A stretch of 64,000 nucleotides of DNA. Source: Acidithiobacillus acidisediminis (lineage in GTDB: Bacteria > Pseudomonadota > Gammaproteobacteria > Acidithiobacillales > Acidithiobacillaceae). Positions 18,153 to 26,039 of the stretch are shown here, piece after piece. The notes beneath the pieces are model-generated. The model made no database searches, was not told the origin of the DNA, and saw only the letters and a list, made by a program, of their open reading frames with translations. The translations under genes were made by a program, and so were the position numbers. The stretch is taken from positions 248,001 through 312,000 of the forward strand of contig NZ_JALQCS010000001.1 in NCBI RefSeq assembly GCF_023277115.1, read 5' to 3'. Each line of letters opens with the position of its first letter. Position 1 is the first letter of the stretch.

Positions 18153-18959
18153 CTATGAGTGCTGAGGAAGCCCACGAAGCAGAGCCACGAAGACCCCTAG
18201 CATCAGGCCACCGATGAATGCCAGCACCAGAATGACGGCCCGCTTAGGTGATACCGGTATGGGGTTGTAGCGTGCAGACAAGGTAACAACTGTGGGATTG
18301 GTTTGCGTAGCAGAAAGCTTTTCCTGAAGCGCACCGATTTGTGCCAACATCCCGGAGAGTGCGCTCAATCTTTGCGACTGGGAAATGGCAGCAAGCGGCA
18401 CATCCGCGCCTTTGCCCAAGGGCGAAGGGGTTTCAATCTGATGACGGATGCTTCTGTAGTCTTTCTGCACTTCTTCCAACTGAGTTTTCTGTACTTTTAC
18501 CGCATCCCCATATTGCTTTTGCTGAGTTGAAAGCAACTGCTGAACTATCTTATCCAAAAATTCTTGCGCCTGTTGGGGTGTTTTCCCGCGCGATTCCAAA
18601 GTCAGCACGCGGCTGTTGTCCTTATCCGCCACAACAGACTCCAGACGAGGCAATTGCTTCTTCGCCAGCACGGTATTGATTGGAAGATATTGATTATATA
18701 GTTGGCTGGCCAGCAGCGGACCGCTCTCCAAAGGCTGACCGCCCACTTCACCGATCTGCACCATCGCGCTGCTCTGATACTGGGAAGGGGTCAAAGCAAG
18801 ATAGACCAATGCGAGGAGGACAGCCAAGATGGTGATGGCCAGGATGCTGACTTTCCGCTTCCAGAGCCGCTGCCAAAGATCTCTCAGGCTGATCTCGTCA
18901 TCCGGCGGGGGCGGGTTGGGGTAGGCTAACTGAATGGTGATGGGATTTTGATTTTCCAT
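18153..18959 (-). CDS. Wzz-like polysaccharide chain-length regulator
   Basis: This 268-residue protein has the Wzz layout. There is a short cytoplasmic N-terminus (DDEISLRDLWQRLWKRKVSI) and a first membrane helix (about residues 36-56). The periplasmic domain has a coiled-coil part (KVQKTQLEEVQKDYRSIRHQ). The proline-containing second helix near the C-terminus is PIPVSPKRAVILVLAFIGGL. It lacks a tyrosine-kinase domain. It is convergent with the IS-split wzz-like gene 22 bases away. With that gene disrupted, this one is probably the only functional length regulator in the locus. Confidence 0.85.
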   Translation of the reverse strand: MENQNPITIQLAYPNPPPPDDEISLRDLWQRLWKRKVSILAITILAVLLALVYLALTPSQYQSSAMVQIGEVGGQPLESGPLLASQLYNQYLPINTVLAKKQLPRLESVVADKDNSRVLTLESRGKTPQQAQEFLDKIVQQLLSTQQKQYGDAVKVQKTQLEEVQKDYRSIRHQIETPSPLGKGADVPLAAISQSQRLSALSGMLAQIGALQEKLSATQTNPTVVTLSARYNPIPVSPKRAVILVLAFIGGLMLGVFVALLRGLPQHS

Positions 18960-19045
18960 AGCGGAAACCCTAGCAGAGTTTTCACCCCACTTGTAGCATG
19001 ATTATGTATCGAAAAGTTTCAGTTCTGAGGTAAGCTTAGCGCATC

Positions 19046-20515
19046 ATGCGGATGAAAACGTCAAAACAGCGTGGGGTATGGCAACGCTGGGTGCCTTACT
19101 CCCTAATGTTAGGGGATGCCGTCGCCTTTTTTGCGGCCTTTTACTGGAGCCGTCTCGCGCACGCCTTTTACTACGGCGAGAATCCGGTCTGGGTCCTGGG
19201 GCACTGGTGGGGCAGTGCGGCCGAGATCAACCTGCTGCTGTTCTTTTTGCTGGCAACCATCGGGATTCTGGTGTTCTTGGTGAAGGGCCACTATGCGCGG
19301 CGCAAGGTCTTCTGGGACGAAGTCGGGGAGATCTTTGCCGCCTTCACCCTGCTGCTTGCGCTGAATTCGGCCATCGCTTTTGGCGGACACTGGATGCTGT
19401 CGCGGCTCTGGCTCTTTACCACGTGGCTTCTCGCTCTGCTTTTCGTGCCTCTCATTCGCCTGTTGTTGCGCTGGGCCCTCTTGCGTCTGGGGCTATGGAG
19501 GCGTCACGTGGCGATCATTGGGAGCGGGCAGAACGCTCTGGAGGCCATGCGCGCCTTGGAGAGTGATCCCATGCTGGGAATGCAGGTGCGCTGGCTGCTC
19601 CTGCCGGAAGATTCTGAAGTAGAGCCTGACCTGTCTTTGCCCGAAGGGGTTTCGATGCAGCAGCTGGGGTCCAATGCCCTCGCCACGCTGGCGACCTTGG
19701 GCAATCCGCAGACCGTACTGGCGCTGGAGCAACGCCAGTGGGAAAGTCATGAGCCGCTGCTGCGCACCCTGGGCCTGCATTACCCCCATCTGACTATCGC
19801 CCCGCCCTTGCGCGGATTGCCCCTCTTTGGCCTGGAGGTCATGCACTTTTTCAGCCATGAAGTGCTGATGCTGCGGGTGCGCGATAACCTGGGTCGGCCT
19901 TGGCCAAGATTAATGAAGCGCTGTTTCGATGTATTGGCAGGTACTGTCTTGGTCATTTTGCTGTTGCCCGCCTGGATATGGATATCTTGGCAGATTTGGC
20001 GTAGCGATAGAGGACCCGTGTTCTATGCCCAGGAACGAATTGGGCGAAATGGCCAGGCTTTTCGATGCCTGAAATTCCGCAGTATGGTCATGGATGCTGA
20101 CCAACGACTGGCAAGCTATCTTGCGGCACATCCCGAGCTGCAGGAGGAGTATGACCGCACTTTCAAGCTGAAAGATGATCCGCGGGTAACTTCCATCGGC
20201 AAATTTCTGCGTAAAACCAGTCTGGACGAGCTGCCGCAGTTGTTTAATGTCTTACGGGGTGAGATGAGTCTTGTGGGGCCTCGACCGGTCGTCCGCAAGG
20301 AACTGGATAAGTATTACGGCGACGCGGCAGCACTCTACAAGATGGTACGTCCGGGAATCACTGGCTTGTGGCAGGTCAGCGGCCGCTCCGATACGACTTA
20401 TTCCGAGCGGGTGTATCTGGACTCCTGGTACGTCAAAAACTGGGCCCTCTGGTACGACATCGTCATCCTGCTGCGCACCGTCAAGGTGGTGTTCCGCCGC
20501 GAGGGGGCGTACTAA
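19046..20515 (+). CDS. wbaP: Undecaprenyl-phosphate hexose-1-phosphate transferase (WbaP-like)
   Basis: This 489-residue polyisoprenyl-phosphate hexose-1-phosphate transferase would start repeat-unit synthesis on undecaprenyl phosphate. Four N-terminal membrane segments (residues ~15-135) and a central Rossmann-like region ([18 protein letters not shown]) are followed by the catalytic domain. That domain holds [52 protein letters not shown] and [10 protein letters not shown], the signature of the family. The length matches WbaP rather than short PglC-type enzymes. Galactose-1-phosphate is the likely substrate given glf and galE; glucose-1-phosphate is an alternative. Confidence 0.9.
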   Translation: MRMKTSKQRGVWQRWVPYSLMLGDAVAFFAAFYWSRLAHAFYYGENPVWVLGHWWGSAAEINLLLFFLLATIGILVFLVKGHYARRKVFWDEVGEIFAAFTLLLALNSAIAFGGHWMLSRLWLFTTWLLALLFVPLIRLLLRWALLRLGLWRRHVAIIGSGQNALEAMRALESDPMLGMQVRWLLLPEDSEVEPDLSLPEGVSMQQLGSNALATLATLGNPQTVLALEQRQWESHEPLLRTLGLHYPHLTIAPPLRGLPLFGLEVMHFFSHEVLMLRVRDNLGRPWPRLMKRCFDVLAGTVLVILLLPAWIWISWQIWRSDRGPVFYAQERIGRNGQAFRCLKFRSMVMDADQRLASYLAAHPELQEEYDRTFKLKDDPRVTSIGKFLRKTSLDELPQLFNVLRGEMSLVGPRPVVRKELDKYYGDAAALYKMVRPGITGLWQVSGRSDTTYSERVYLDSWYVKNWALWYDIVILLRTVKVVFRREGAY

Positions 20516-20580
20516 GCCGTGAAAGTCCGGCTGGCGGCTGGCCTGCTTTGTTGCCTCCACTCGGGCACCCGTCCTGACAA

Positions 20581-20640
20581 CTGTCCGAAAATAGGCTGAA
20601 CGCCTTCTGGACAAAGGGAGAGATTCGGACAGGAGTTTTT
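20581..20640 (+). terminator. Possible intrinsic terminator after wbaP
   Basis: CTGTCCGAA (20581-20589) can pair with TTCGGACAG (20624-20632), and GAGTTTTT follows. The 34-base loop is long, so the call is weak. It sits 65 bases after the wbaP stop. Confidence 0.35.
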
Positions 20641-20666
20641 CATCATTCCAAGCATCCAGAACTGGA

Positions 20667-20930
20667 TTATTCCTGGTCTGCGGCATGACGTCGCTCTGCA
20701 ATCATTTCTTCAGCCAATTGTCGATCCTTTACGCCTTCCGGTGCCATCGTACGCAGTAGGCCGCGGCCCTTGCGGGCGATCTCTGCGGCGCTGGTCAGCC
20801 GTATTTCCTCCTCCTGGATGGTAAGGATCACCGTGCTTCCCCGCTGAATCCCTAGTTGCTGGCGTAGGTCGGCAGGCAATACCAAACGCCCACGTTGGTC
20901 TACCGCAACGGTGTATTGGTGATTATCCAT
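20667..20930 (-). CDS. AbrB/MazE-type antitoxin-like DNA-binding protein (orphan)
   Basis: The 87-residue protein has an N-terminal SpoVT-AbrB swapped-hairpin domain (TVAVDQRGRLVLPADLRQQL, then GIQRGSTVILTIQEEEIRL). A helical C-terminal tail follows (GLLRTMAPEGVKDRQLAEEM), as in VapB/MazE antitoxins that neutralise PIN or MazF toxins. No toxin gene follows in the ~150 bases before wbaP and none precedes it, so the partner is absent. It may be a leftover or an autonomous regulator. Confidence 0.75.
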   Translation of the reverse strand: MDNHQYTVAVDQRGRLVLPADLRQQLGIQRGSTVILTIQEEEIRLTSAAEIARKGRGLLRTMAPEGVKDRQLAEEMIAERRHAADQE

Positions 20931-21059
20931 GTACCCTCAACCCACAATAGCTATTATTCCCACTGTAATGCATTACCCATAACTCGAAAAGGATCAAGGC
21001 CAATCAGCACGTCTTTTGTGACGGAATCCATGATGATGGCGGCGCGGTCCTCGCCATCG

Positions 21060-21548
21060 CTATGACCGCTCGATAATCCCGCGCTGGGCCAAGTCCGCCA
21101 GCAGGGCATCAGCAGCGTCAGTCAGCACGGTGAGATGGGTATGGGCCGTGTTCAGCGCATTGCTCAGTACCGAAGGGTCCTCGATGTATTCATGCATCAT
21201 CTGGTTCCGTAGCCGCCGCAGACCAAGCCAGAGATCGGCGGAGGGGATAAGCCCCAGGCGTTCGGCACGATCCAGATTGTCCGCCACCGTTGCGGGGGTT
21301 TCTCCCACTGCACTACGCCAAGCCGGGAGCAGTTTGTCACCCACCGTGTCCTGCAGGCGCCCAAAGCGGCTAACGAACGCATCTACGCGCTCGGCCAGAT
21401 CTGGGGCCGAGTCCAGACGCTTTACTTCTTCGAGGCCGAAACCGTTGGCGAAGAGGCGCTGGTCCGTTTCGCGCAACTGCCGGACTTCCCGGACCACAAC
21501 ACGAGCGAGAAACTGCAGGCGCTCCTGCAAGTCTTTGGGGAGACTCAT
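21060..21548 (-). CDS. hepT: HEPN-domain ribonuclease toxin (HepT-like)
   Basis: The 162-residue all-helical protein ends with the HEPN motif RNQMMHEY, an exact R-x4-H-x-Y. In characterised HepT toxins R and H form the RNase site, and the Tyr is AMPylated by MntA to neutralise the toxin. It overlaps the upstream nucleotidyltransferase gene by ATGA, the usual type VII antitoxin-toxin order. Upstream of the motif the sequence is longer than minimal HEPN proteins, but no second domain is recognised. Confidence 0.85.
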   Translation of the reverse strand: MSLPKDLQERLQFLARVVVREVRQLRETDQRLFANGFGLEEVKRLDSAPDLAERVDAFVSRFGRLQDTVGDKLLPAWRSAVGETPATVADNLDRAERLGLIPSADLWLGLRRLRNQMMHEYIEDPSVLSNALNTAHTHLTVLTDAADALLADLAQRGIIERS

Positions 21549-21844
21549 AGGGGGATGCCGTTTTTTTGGGCGATGTCGTGGATGGGCAAGCGGCGCAGAT
21601 TGGGGGCGAGGAACAATACATCAACCTTGCGACCCTCCATGCTCCGCTCGAGGCGAGCGGCAAGCTGAGCAGCCAGCCAGGCCGGCTCGCCGATGGCCTG
21701 AGCGCTTTCTATCAGTAGGTCCACATCCCCACCTTTTTTGCTGTCATCGACTCGCGAGCCAAAAAGCGATACCTGAACTTCTGGACCAAAGATTTCGGCT
21801 ACAGTCTGGCGGATGATGCTAACTTGCTCCGCGCTGAGGCGCAT
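21545..21844 (-). CDS. mntA: MNT-domain nucleotidyltransferase antitoxin (MntA-like)
   Basis: The protein has about 99 residues from ATG at 21844. The polymerase-beta-type motif is SLFGSRVDDSKKGGDVDLLI (GS-x9-DxD), which carries the catalytic acidic pair; a third acidic residue is probably in RKVDVLFL. MntA adenylylates the Tyr of its HEPN partner. I chose 21844 over the in-frame ATG at 21856 because it forms an ATGA overlap with the stop of the preceding Uma2 gene. The stop overlaps hepT likewise. Confidence 0.87.
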   Translation of the reverse strand: MRLSAEQVSIIRQTVAEIFGPEVQVSLFGSRVDDSKKGGDVDLLIESAQAIGEPAWLAAQLAARLERSMEGRKVDVLFLAPNLRRLPIHDIAQKNGIPL

Positions 21845-22401
21845 CAATCCACCCACAGCCCGGCCAGGTCTAGGGTGATGGCGGCGAAGGGATCGATGTT
21901 GGCGACGTCATCGCCTCCCCAGGTACCGAGGAGTAGCCAGTGGTCATCCTGATTGGCATAAGCTTCCAGGGTGCGGATGTCGGGGTCGATGAGCCAGCAG
22001 TGGGCGACACCGGCCGCGGCATAACGGGGTAGTTTGAGGACACGGTCAGTACGGGCGGTGGCCGGGGAGAGCACTTCGCAGACCCAGTCGGGGGCCGTCT
22101 CGAACCACGCGGTTTTGGGGAGTGCGGGCATCCGCTCGCGGCGCCAGCCGGCGAGGTCCGGCACCAGAATATCTGCGCCCAGGTGGAGTTCTGGTTCATC
22201 CAGAATCCACCAACCGCCGGGACCACCGGTACCGCGGTCAAAGGGATTGCCAAGGTCCACACCCAAACCCGAGGCGGCCCGTGCATGAGTCGGTGCCGGG
22301 CGGGGATGGGTATACAGCTGACCGGCGATGATCTCGCCCACAACGTTGTCGGGGAGGGCAAACAGATCTTCGTAGCGGGCGAAACGCTGAGCGGCCGTCA
22401 C
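21844..22401 (-). CDS. Uma2-family (DUF820) putative endonuclease, 185 aa
   Basis: This is a PD-(D/E)xK-fold protein. The nuclease core is seen in LHLGADILVPDLAGWRRERM (the D of PD) and DWVCEVLSPATARTDRVLKL (ExL core followed by SP-T-x2-D). AGVAHCWLIDPDIRTLEAY is typical of the family. The function of Uma2 proteins is not established. They are common in multiple copies beside toxin-antitoxin genes. It is the first gene of an ATGA-linked trio with mntA and hepT. Confidence 0.82.
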   Translation of the reverse strand: MTAAQRFARYEDLFALPDNVVGEIIAGQLYTHPRPAPTHARAASGLGVDLGNPFDRGTGGPGGWWILDEPELHLGADILVPDLAGWRRERMPALPKTAWFETAPDWVCEVLSPATARTDRVLKLPRYAAAGVAHCWLIDPDIRTLEAYANQDDHWLLLGTWGGDDVANIDPFAAITLDLAGLWVD

Positions 22402-22458
22402 TTGGCACCTCTGGGTAGCGATCTATGGGAAAGTATACTCATACAGCACGAGCCCGCT

Positions 22459-23049
22459 CTATCCCATCTGTTTGGGCGGCACGGGTAACTGCTCCCAATC
22501 CACGACCAAGCCGGGAAGAACGGTTACGGTAGCCGTGCCTTTCAACTCGCGAATGTCGGGCATGGTGTAGGCGCCATGTTCCAGCCGATAGATGGTGACG
22601 ATGCCGTCCGTAGGATGCACCAGCCAATACTCCCGTACCCCTGCGCACTCGTAGACCCGGCGCTTCTGGATCTGATCATGACTGGCCGTGCTGGGCGAAA
22701 GCACTTCCAGCACCCAGTCGGGCGCGCCACGGCAACCGTGCTCGTCGAGCTTCTGCGGATCACAGACCACACAGAGATCGGGCTGAACGACGGTGTCGAT
22801 CTCCGCATCCGCCTCGTTTTCCTTAGGCAGACGAACGTCGAAGGGGGCAATAAAGGGCCGGCAGCTCTGGTCGCGCAGGGCGTTGGCTACTTGGCGTGCC
22901 AACTCCAGCAAGATCATTTGGTGTTTTGGACTGGGCGCCGGTGCCATGGCATACGCGAAGCCATCAATGAGCTCGTAGCGGACGTCTTCCGGCCACTGGC
23001 AGTATTCGCCGTAGCTGTGACGCCCATCGTCCCGTTTCGGTAGGCCCAT
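22459..23049 (-). CDS. Uma2-family (DUF820) putative endonuclease, 196 aa
   Basis: This second Uma2 protein begins with YGEYCQWPEDVRYELIDGFA, the usual family opening. The core is AEIDTVVQPDLCVVCDPQKL (PD) and DWVLEVLSPSTASHDQIQKR, then GVREYWLVHPTDGIVTIYRL. It is clearly different in sequence from the 21844-22401 paralogue, so it is not a recent tandem duplicate. It is followed after 57 bases by the Uma2-MntA-HepT operon and may be co-transcribed. Confidence 0.85.
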   Translation of the reverse strand: MGLPKRDDGRHSYGEYCQWPEDVRYELIDGFAYAMAPAPSPKHQMILLELARQVANALRDQSCRPFIAPFDVRLPKENEADAEIDTVVQPDLCVVCDPQKLDEHGCRGAPDWVLEVLSPSTASHDQIQKRRVYECAGVREYWLVHPTDGIVTIYRLEHGAYTMPDIRELKGTATVTVLPGLVVDWEQLPVPPKQMG

Positions 23050-23122
23050 CGGTTTTCTCCCTGCAGCTATCGCAGAAATCCGCTCCTTATCCTAGCAACC
23101 GAACGTAGGCGGAGAAAGCGCC

Positions 23123-24112
23123 CTACCAGCGCTTGCCCTTCTGTTGTTCCCAGGCCCAGGCATGGGCCAGGATGGTGTCGAGGTCTGCATATTCCGGCTG
23201 CCAGCCCAGACGCTCCCGCGCCTGCGCGCTGTCGGCAACGAGGGTGGCCGGGTCGCCGGCACGCCGCGCCTCTTGGCGCACGGGGATCTTCCGGCCCGTT
23301 ACTCGGCCCGCCCCGTCGATGACCTCCTGTACCGAAAAGCCCAGCCCATTGCCCAAATTCAGCGCCAGACTCTCGCCGTCCGCCAGCAGATGCTGCAGGG
23401 CCAGCAGATGGGCTTGGCAGAGATCCCAAACGTGGATGTAATCGCGGATGCAGGTGCCATCACGGGTGGGATAGTCCGTACCGAAGACGGCAATGTGACT
23501 GCGCCGGCCACTCGCCGCCTGAAGGATGAGGGGAATCAGGTGGCTTTCGGGGTCGTGGCGCTCCCCCAATTCTCCCTCGGGGTCAGCGCCCGCGGCATTG
23601 AAGTACCGCAGGGCAACGCTGCGCAGTCCAAAGCTGTGTCCGTAGTCGGCGAGAATCTCCTCCACCATGCGCTTGCTGCGCCCGTAGGGGTTGATGGGGC
23701 GCTGGGGGTGCGCTTCCGTAATGGTGGCGCTCTCGGGCTCGCCAAAGATGGCCGCCGTTGACGAAAAGATGAAGCGCTGCACCTGATGCCGGCCCATGGT
23801 ATCGAGCAGATTCAGGGTATTGGCAACGTTGTTCCGATAGTAGCGATCTGGTGCCTGCACCGATTCGCCCACCTGACTCAGGGCGGCAAAATGCAGGACC
23901 GCGGCAAATTCGTGCGCCGTAAACAGGGCCTCCAAGGCAACGGGGTCGGCCAAGCCACCCACGACCAGAGTGCCGTAGCGGGCGGCGTCGGCAAAGCCGG
24001 TACAGAGGTTGTCCAGCACAACCACCCCATAGCCGGCCTGGGCCAACATCTTGCCCATATGCGAGCCGATATAGCCCGCACCGCCCACGACCAACAGCGT
24101 TTCCTGTGCCAT
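23123..24112 (-). CDS. galE: UDP-glucose 4-epimerase
   Basis: This 329-residue short-chain dehydrogenase-fold enzyme interconverts UDP-glucose and UDP-galactose. The N-terminal NAD motif is LLVVGGAGYIGSHMGKMLAQ. The catalytic SST...YGRSK pattern appears as FSSTAAIFGEPES and PINPYGRSKRMVEEI. RDGTCIRDYIHVWDL and NLGNGLGFSVQEVI are family signatures. It supplies UDP-galactose to Glf and WbaP of the polysaccharide cluster 3 kb away, although the accessory block lies between them. Confidence 0.95.
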   Translation of the reverse strand: MAQETLLVVGGAGYIGSHMGKMLAQAGYGVVVLDNLCTGFADAARYGTLVVGGLADPVALEALFTAHEFAAVLHFAALSQVGESVQAPDRYYRNNVANTLNLLDTMGRHQVQRFIFSSTAAIFGEPESATITEAHPQRPINPYGRSKRMVEEILADYGHSFGLRSVALRYFNAAGADPEGELGERHDPESHLIPLILQAASGRRSHIAVFGTDYPTRDGTCIRDYIHVWDLCQAHLLALQHLLADGESLALNLGNGLGFSVQEVIDGAGRVTGRKIPVRQEARRAGDPATLVADSAQARERLGWQPEYADLDTILAHAWAWEQQKGKRW

Positions 24113-24311
24113 TTTCTGTCCTCAACCATCGCCGTTACGGTATGCAAGACCGCTTCGGCGAACATCTTCAGCATCTACTGATTCTAACCGGGACCCGTCG
24201 CTCAGCGATAGTTGTCACCGAACAACCAACGCTGCCACCCCGCTCACCGCCTGCAATCATCAAAAATTGTTCTATGTTTCTGAATAGTGATTGCCGCAAA
24301 ACGGAAGAGCT

Positions 24312-24449
24312 ATGTTTCTGAAGGACTGGGACCAAAGTTGGCGCACTCTGGCAGAACAGGAGTTGGAGTTGCTACGGCACGCCACTACCGAGGCCGGGGC
24401 GTTCGGTCAATCTCGACCTCAGCTATCAGTTCTGATTCCGGCCGGGTGA
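24312..24449 (+). CDS. Possible small protein (45 aa), low confidence
   Basis: ATG at 24312 has GGAAG seven bases upstream and opens a 45-codon frame (MFLKDWDQSWRTLAEQELEL...), ending at TGA 24447-24449 inside the 3' end of the antisense MFS gene. The first half has a plausible amphipathic, acidic composition. I recognise no family. Otherwise the 24113-24418 gap between galE and the MFS gene holds nothing that I can name. Confidence 0.25.
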   Translation: MFLKDWDQSWRTLAEQELELLRHATTEAGAFGQSRPQLSVLIPAG

Positions 24450-25943
24450 GGCGCCGTATCCGTGTCTGTCGCCGGAGTCGATTCCGTGAGGACATGCTCG
24501 GAGACTAATACCGTTGCCACATCCCGAGGATAGGTAAAGGCGGCAAAGATCATGGCGATCCCCGCCAAGAGCAGCAAGACCAGTAAAATCAAAAAGGCGT
24601 GTCCCAAGGCCCGCGCGCCATCCAAGGAATGGCCCAGCAGTTGATCGACCAACAAGCCAATCATCAGCGGTGCGAGGCCGACCAGCGTGTAGCGAACCAA
24701 GTTCCGCACACTCTCTGCCCGCCCCCAGAGGCGGGAATGCATGATATCCAGGCGCGCCGCATCCAGGGTCGGATTGGTCGCACCAAGAAACAGCGCAGCC
24801 CAAAAAAAAACACGGGGCGGCGACCCACACGCTGGTCAACAAGAACGCAGGCAAAAAGGCCAGAACCGTCAGAAAGAACGCGCCGGCCGCGACCCAGACA
24901 CGTGCGGCGACGATATGCCGGTGCAACAGCCGATCCGCAAGCCAGCCACTAACAAGTACCCCCAACACACCGCCACTGCCGAGGGCCATGAACAGCACGC
25001 TCGCCGTATCGGAGGGCAGATCAAAACGCTGCATGAGATACAAATCGGCAAAGACCAGCAAGCCCGTAAAATAAAAATAGCTGGCGGAAGAGCCCAAAAC
25101 CAAAATGATATTGGTGCGGATGGTGACAATGTAGCGGGCGGCCCGCCACCAGGACCAGCCGGTGGGATCTTCGTGCAGGACGCGATGGGAAAAGGGCTGG
25201 ATATCTAGGCTGTGAATCAGCTCCGCCACCTTACGATGCCCCGGCGTCGGGCGAGTCGGTGTCGCCGAGGCCGAACCCTGCGCCAGCTTGCCCATCCCAC
25301 TGCGCTGGGGTTCCCGTAGATAATGACGAATCACCCAAACACCCAGCGCGCCGAGTAACGCCAGGCTCCAAAAAGCAAAGCGCCAGCCGAGGAGATTACC
25401 GACAAGACTCGCCACCAGCATGCCCAGGCCGGCGCCCACCAACTCGCCCCCAACAATCAGGCCAAAGATGCGACCTCGCTGGGAAGGGGGGAAATAGTCA
25501 CCGGTCAACGAAGCGACGACGGCACCCACGGAGATGCCGCTCGCCCCGACAAAAACCTGGGCTAGCAAGAGCTCCAGGTAACCCGAAATCAGCCCGCTGG
25601 CGGCCATCCCACCAGCCCAAACCGCGGCAAAGATTGCCAGCAGATGCACGCGATTGCGGCGATCGACCCACACCCCGGCGATCAAGGTCAGCACCGCCCC
25701 CGACAAGGATGCCACCGTGCCCACCAGACCGAAGCGGGTATCACTGATGCGCAGCGTACCCTCCAAAGCATGGGCCAAGGCCCCGAGGGCAGCCAGATTG
25801 GCCGACGCGATGCCAAGCACTGCCGCTAGGATAAAAATGACCCGTGCCCGGTCGGGTAGACATTGCAACAGGCGATACTCCAGCTGTTCGTATTCGGTAC
25901 AGAGCCAGTGTTCCAGGTTTACGAGGTTTTCCGGTGCTTTCAC
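24419..25943 (-). pseudogene. Major facilitator superfamily transporter, frameshifted at an A9 tract
   Basis: Eight or nine membrane segments are coded in one frame, starting from probable GTG 25943: LVGTVASLSGAVLTLIAGVW, VDRRNRVHL (motif A-like) and GASGISVGAVVASLTGDYFP. The frame is lost at nine A residues (24802-24810, + strand). The last membrane segments continue in the next frame (HSRLWGRAESVRNLVRYTLV and on to a stop at 24419). Removing one base of the run gives a continuous protein of about 507 residues with a normal MFS layout (Spinster/sugar-phosphate-permease-like). As read, the C-terminus is nonsense. The cause could be a true mutation, a phase-variable or slippage tract, or a sequencing error. 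Substrate unknown. It is divergent from copA. Confidence 0.75.
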
Positions 25944-26001
25944 AGTGAGAGATTTCCGTATTCGGCTTTCTTTGAGTATAAACAAGCCGAGGCCCTGCGG
26001 C

Positions 26002-26033
26002 TTGACCTTAAGGTTTGGTACAAGGTTTATGAT
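26002..26033 (+). promoter_or_regulatory. MerR/CueR-type promoter for copA
   Basis: TTGACC (26002-26007) and TATGAT (26028-26033) are separated by 20 bases, longer than the sigma-70 optimum. The spacer carries the dyad ACCTT-N12-AAGGT. This is the layout of promoters activated by CueR/HmrR copper sensors; E. coli copA has ACCTT-N11-AAGGT. No merR-type gene lies in the window. Transcription would start near 26040, essentially at the copA ATG. Confidence 0.65.
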
Positions 26034-26039
26034 AGCGGT

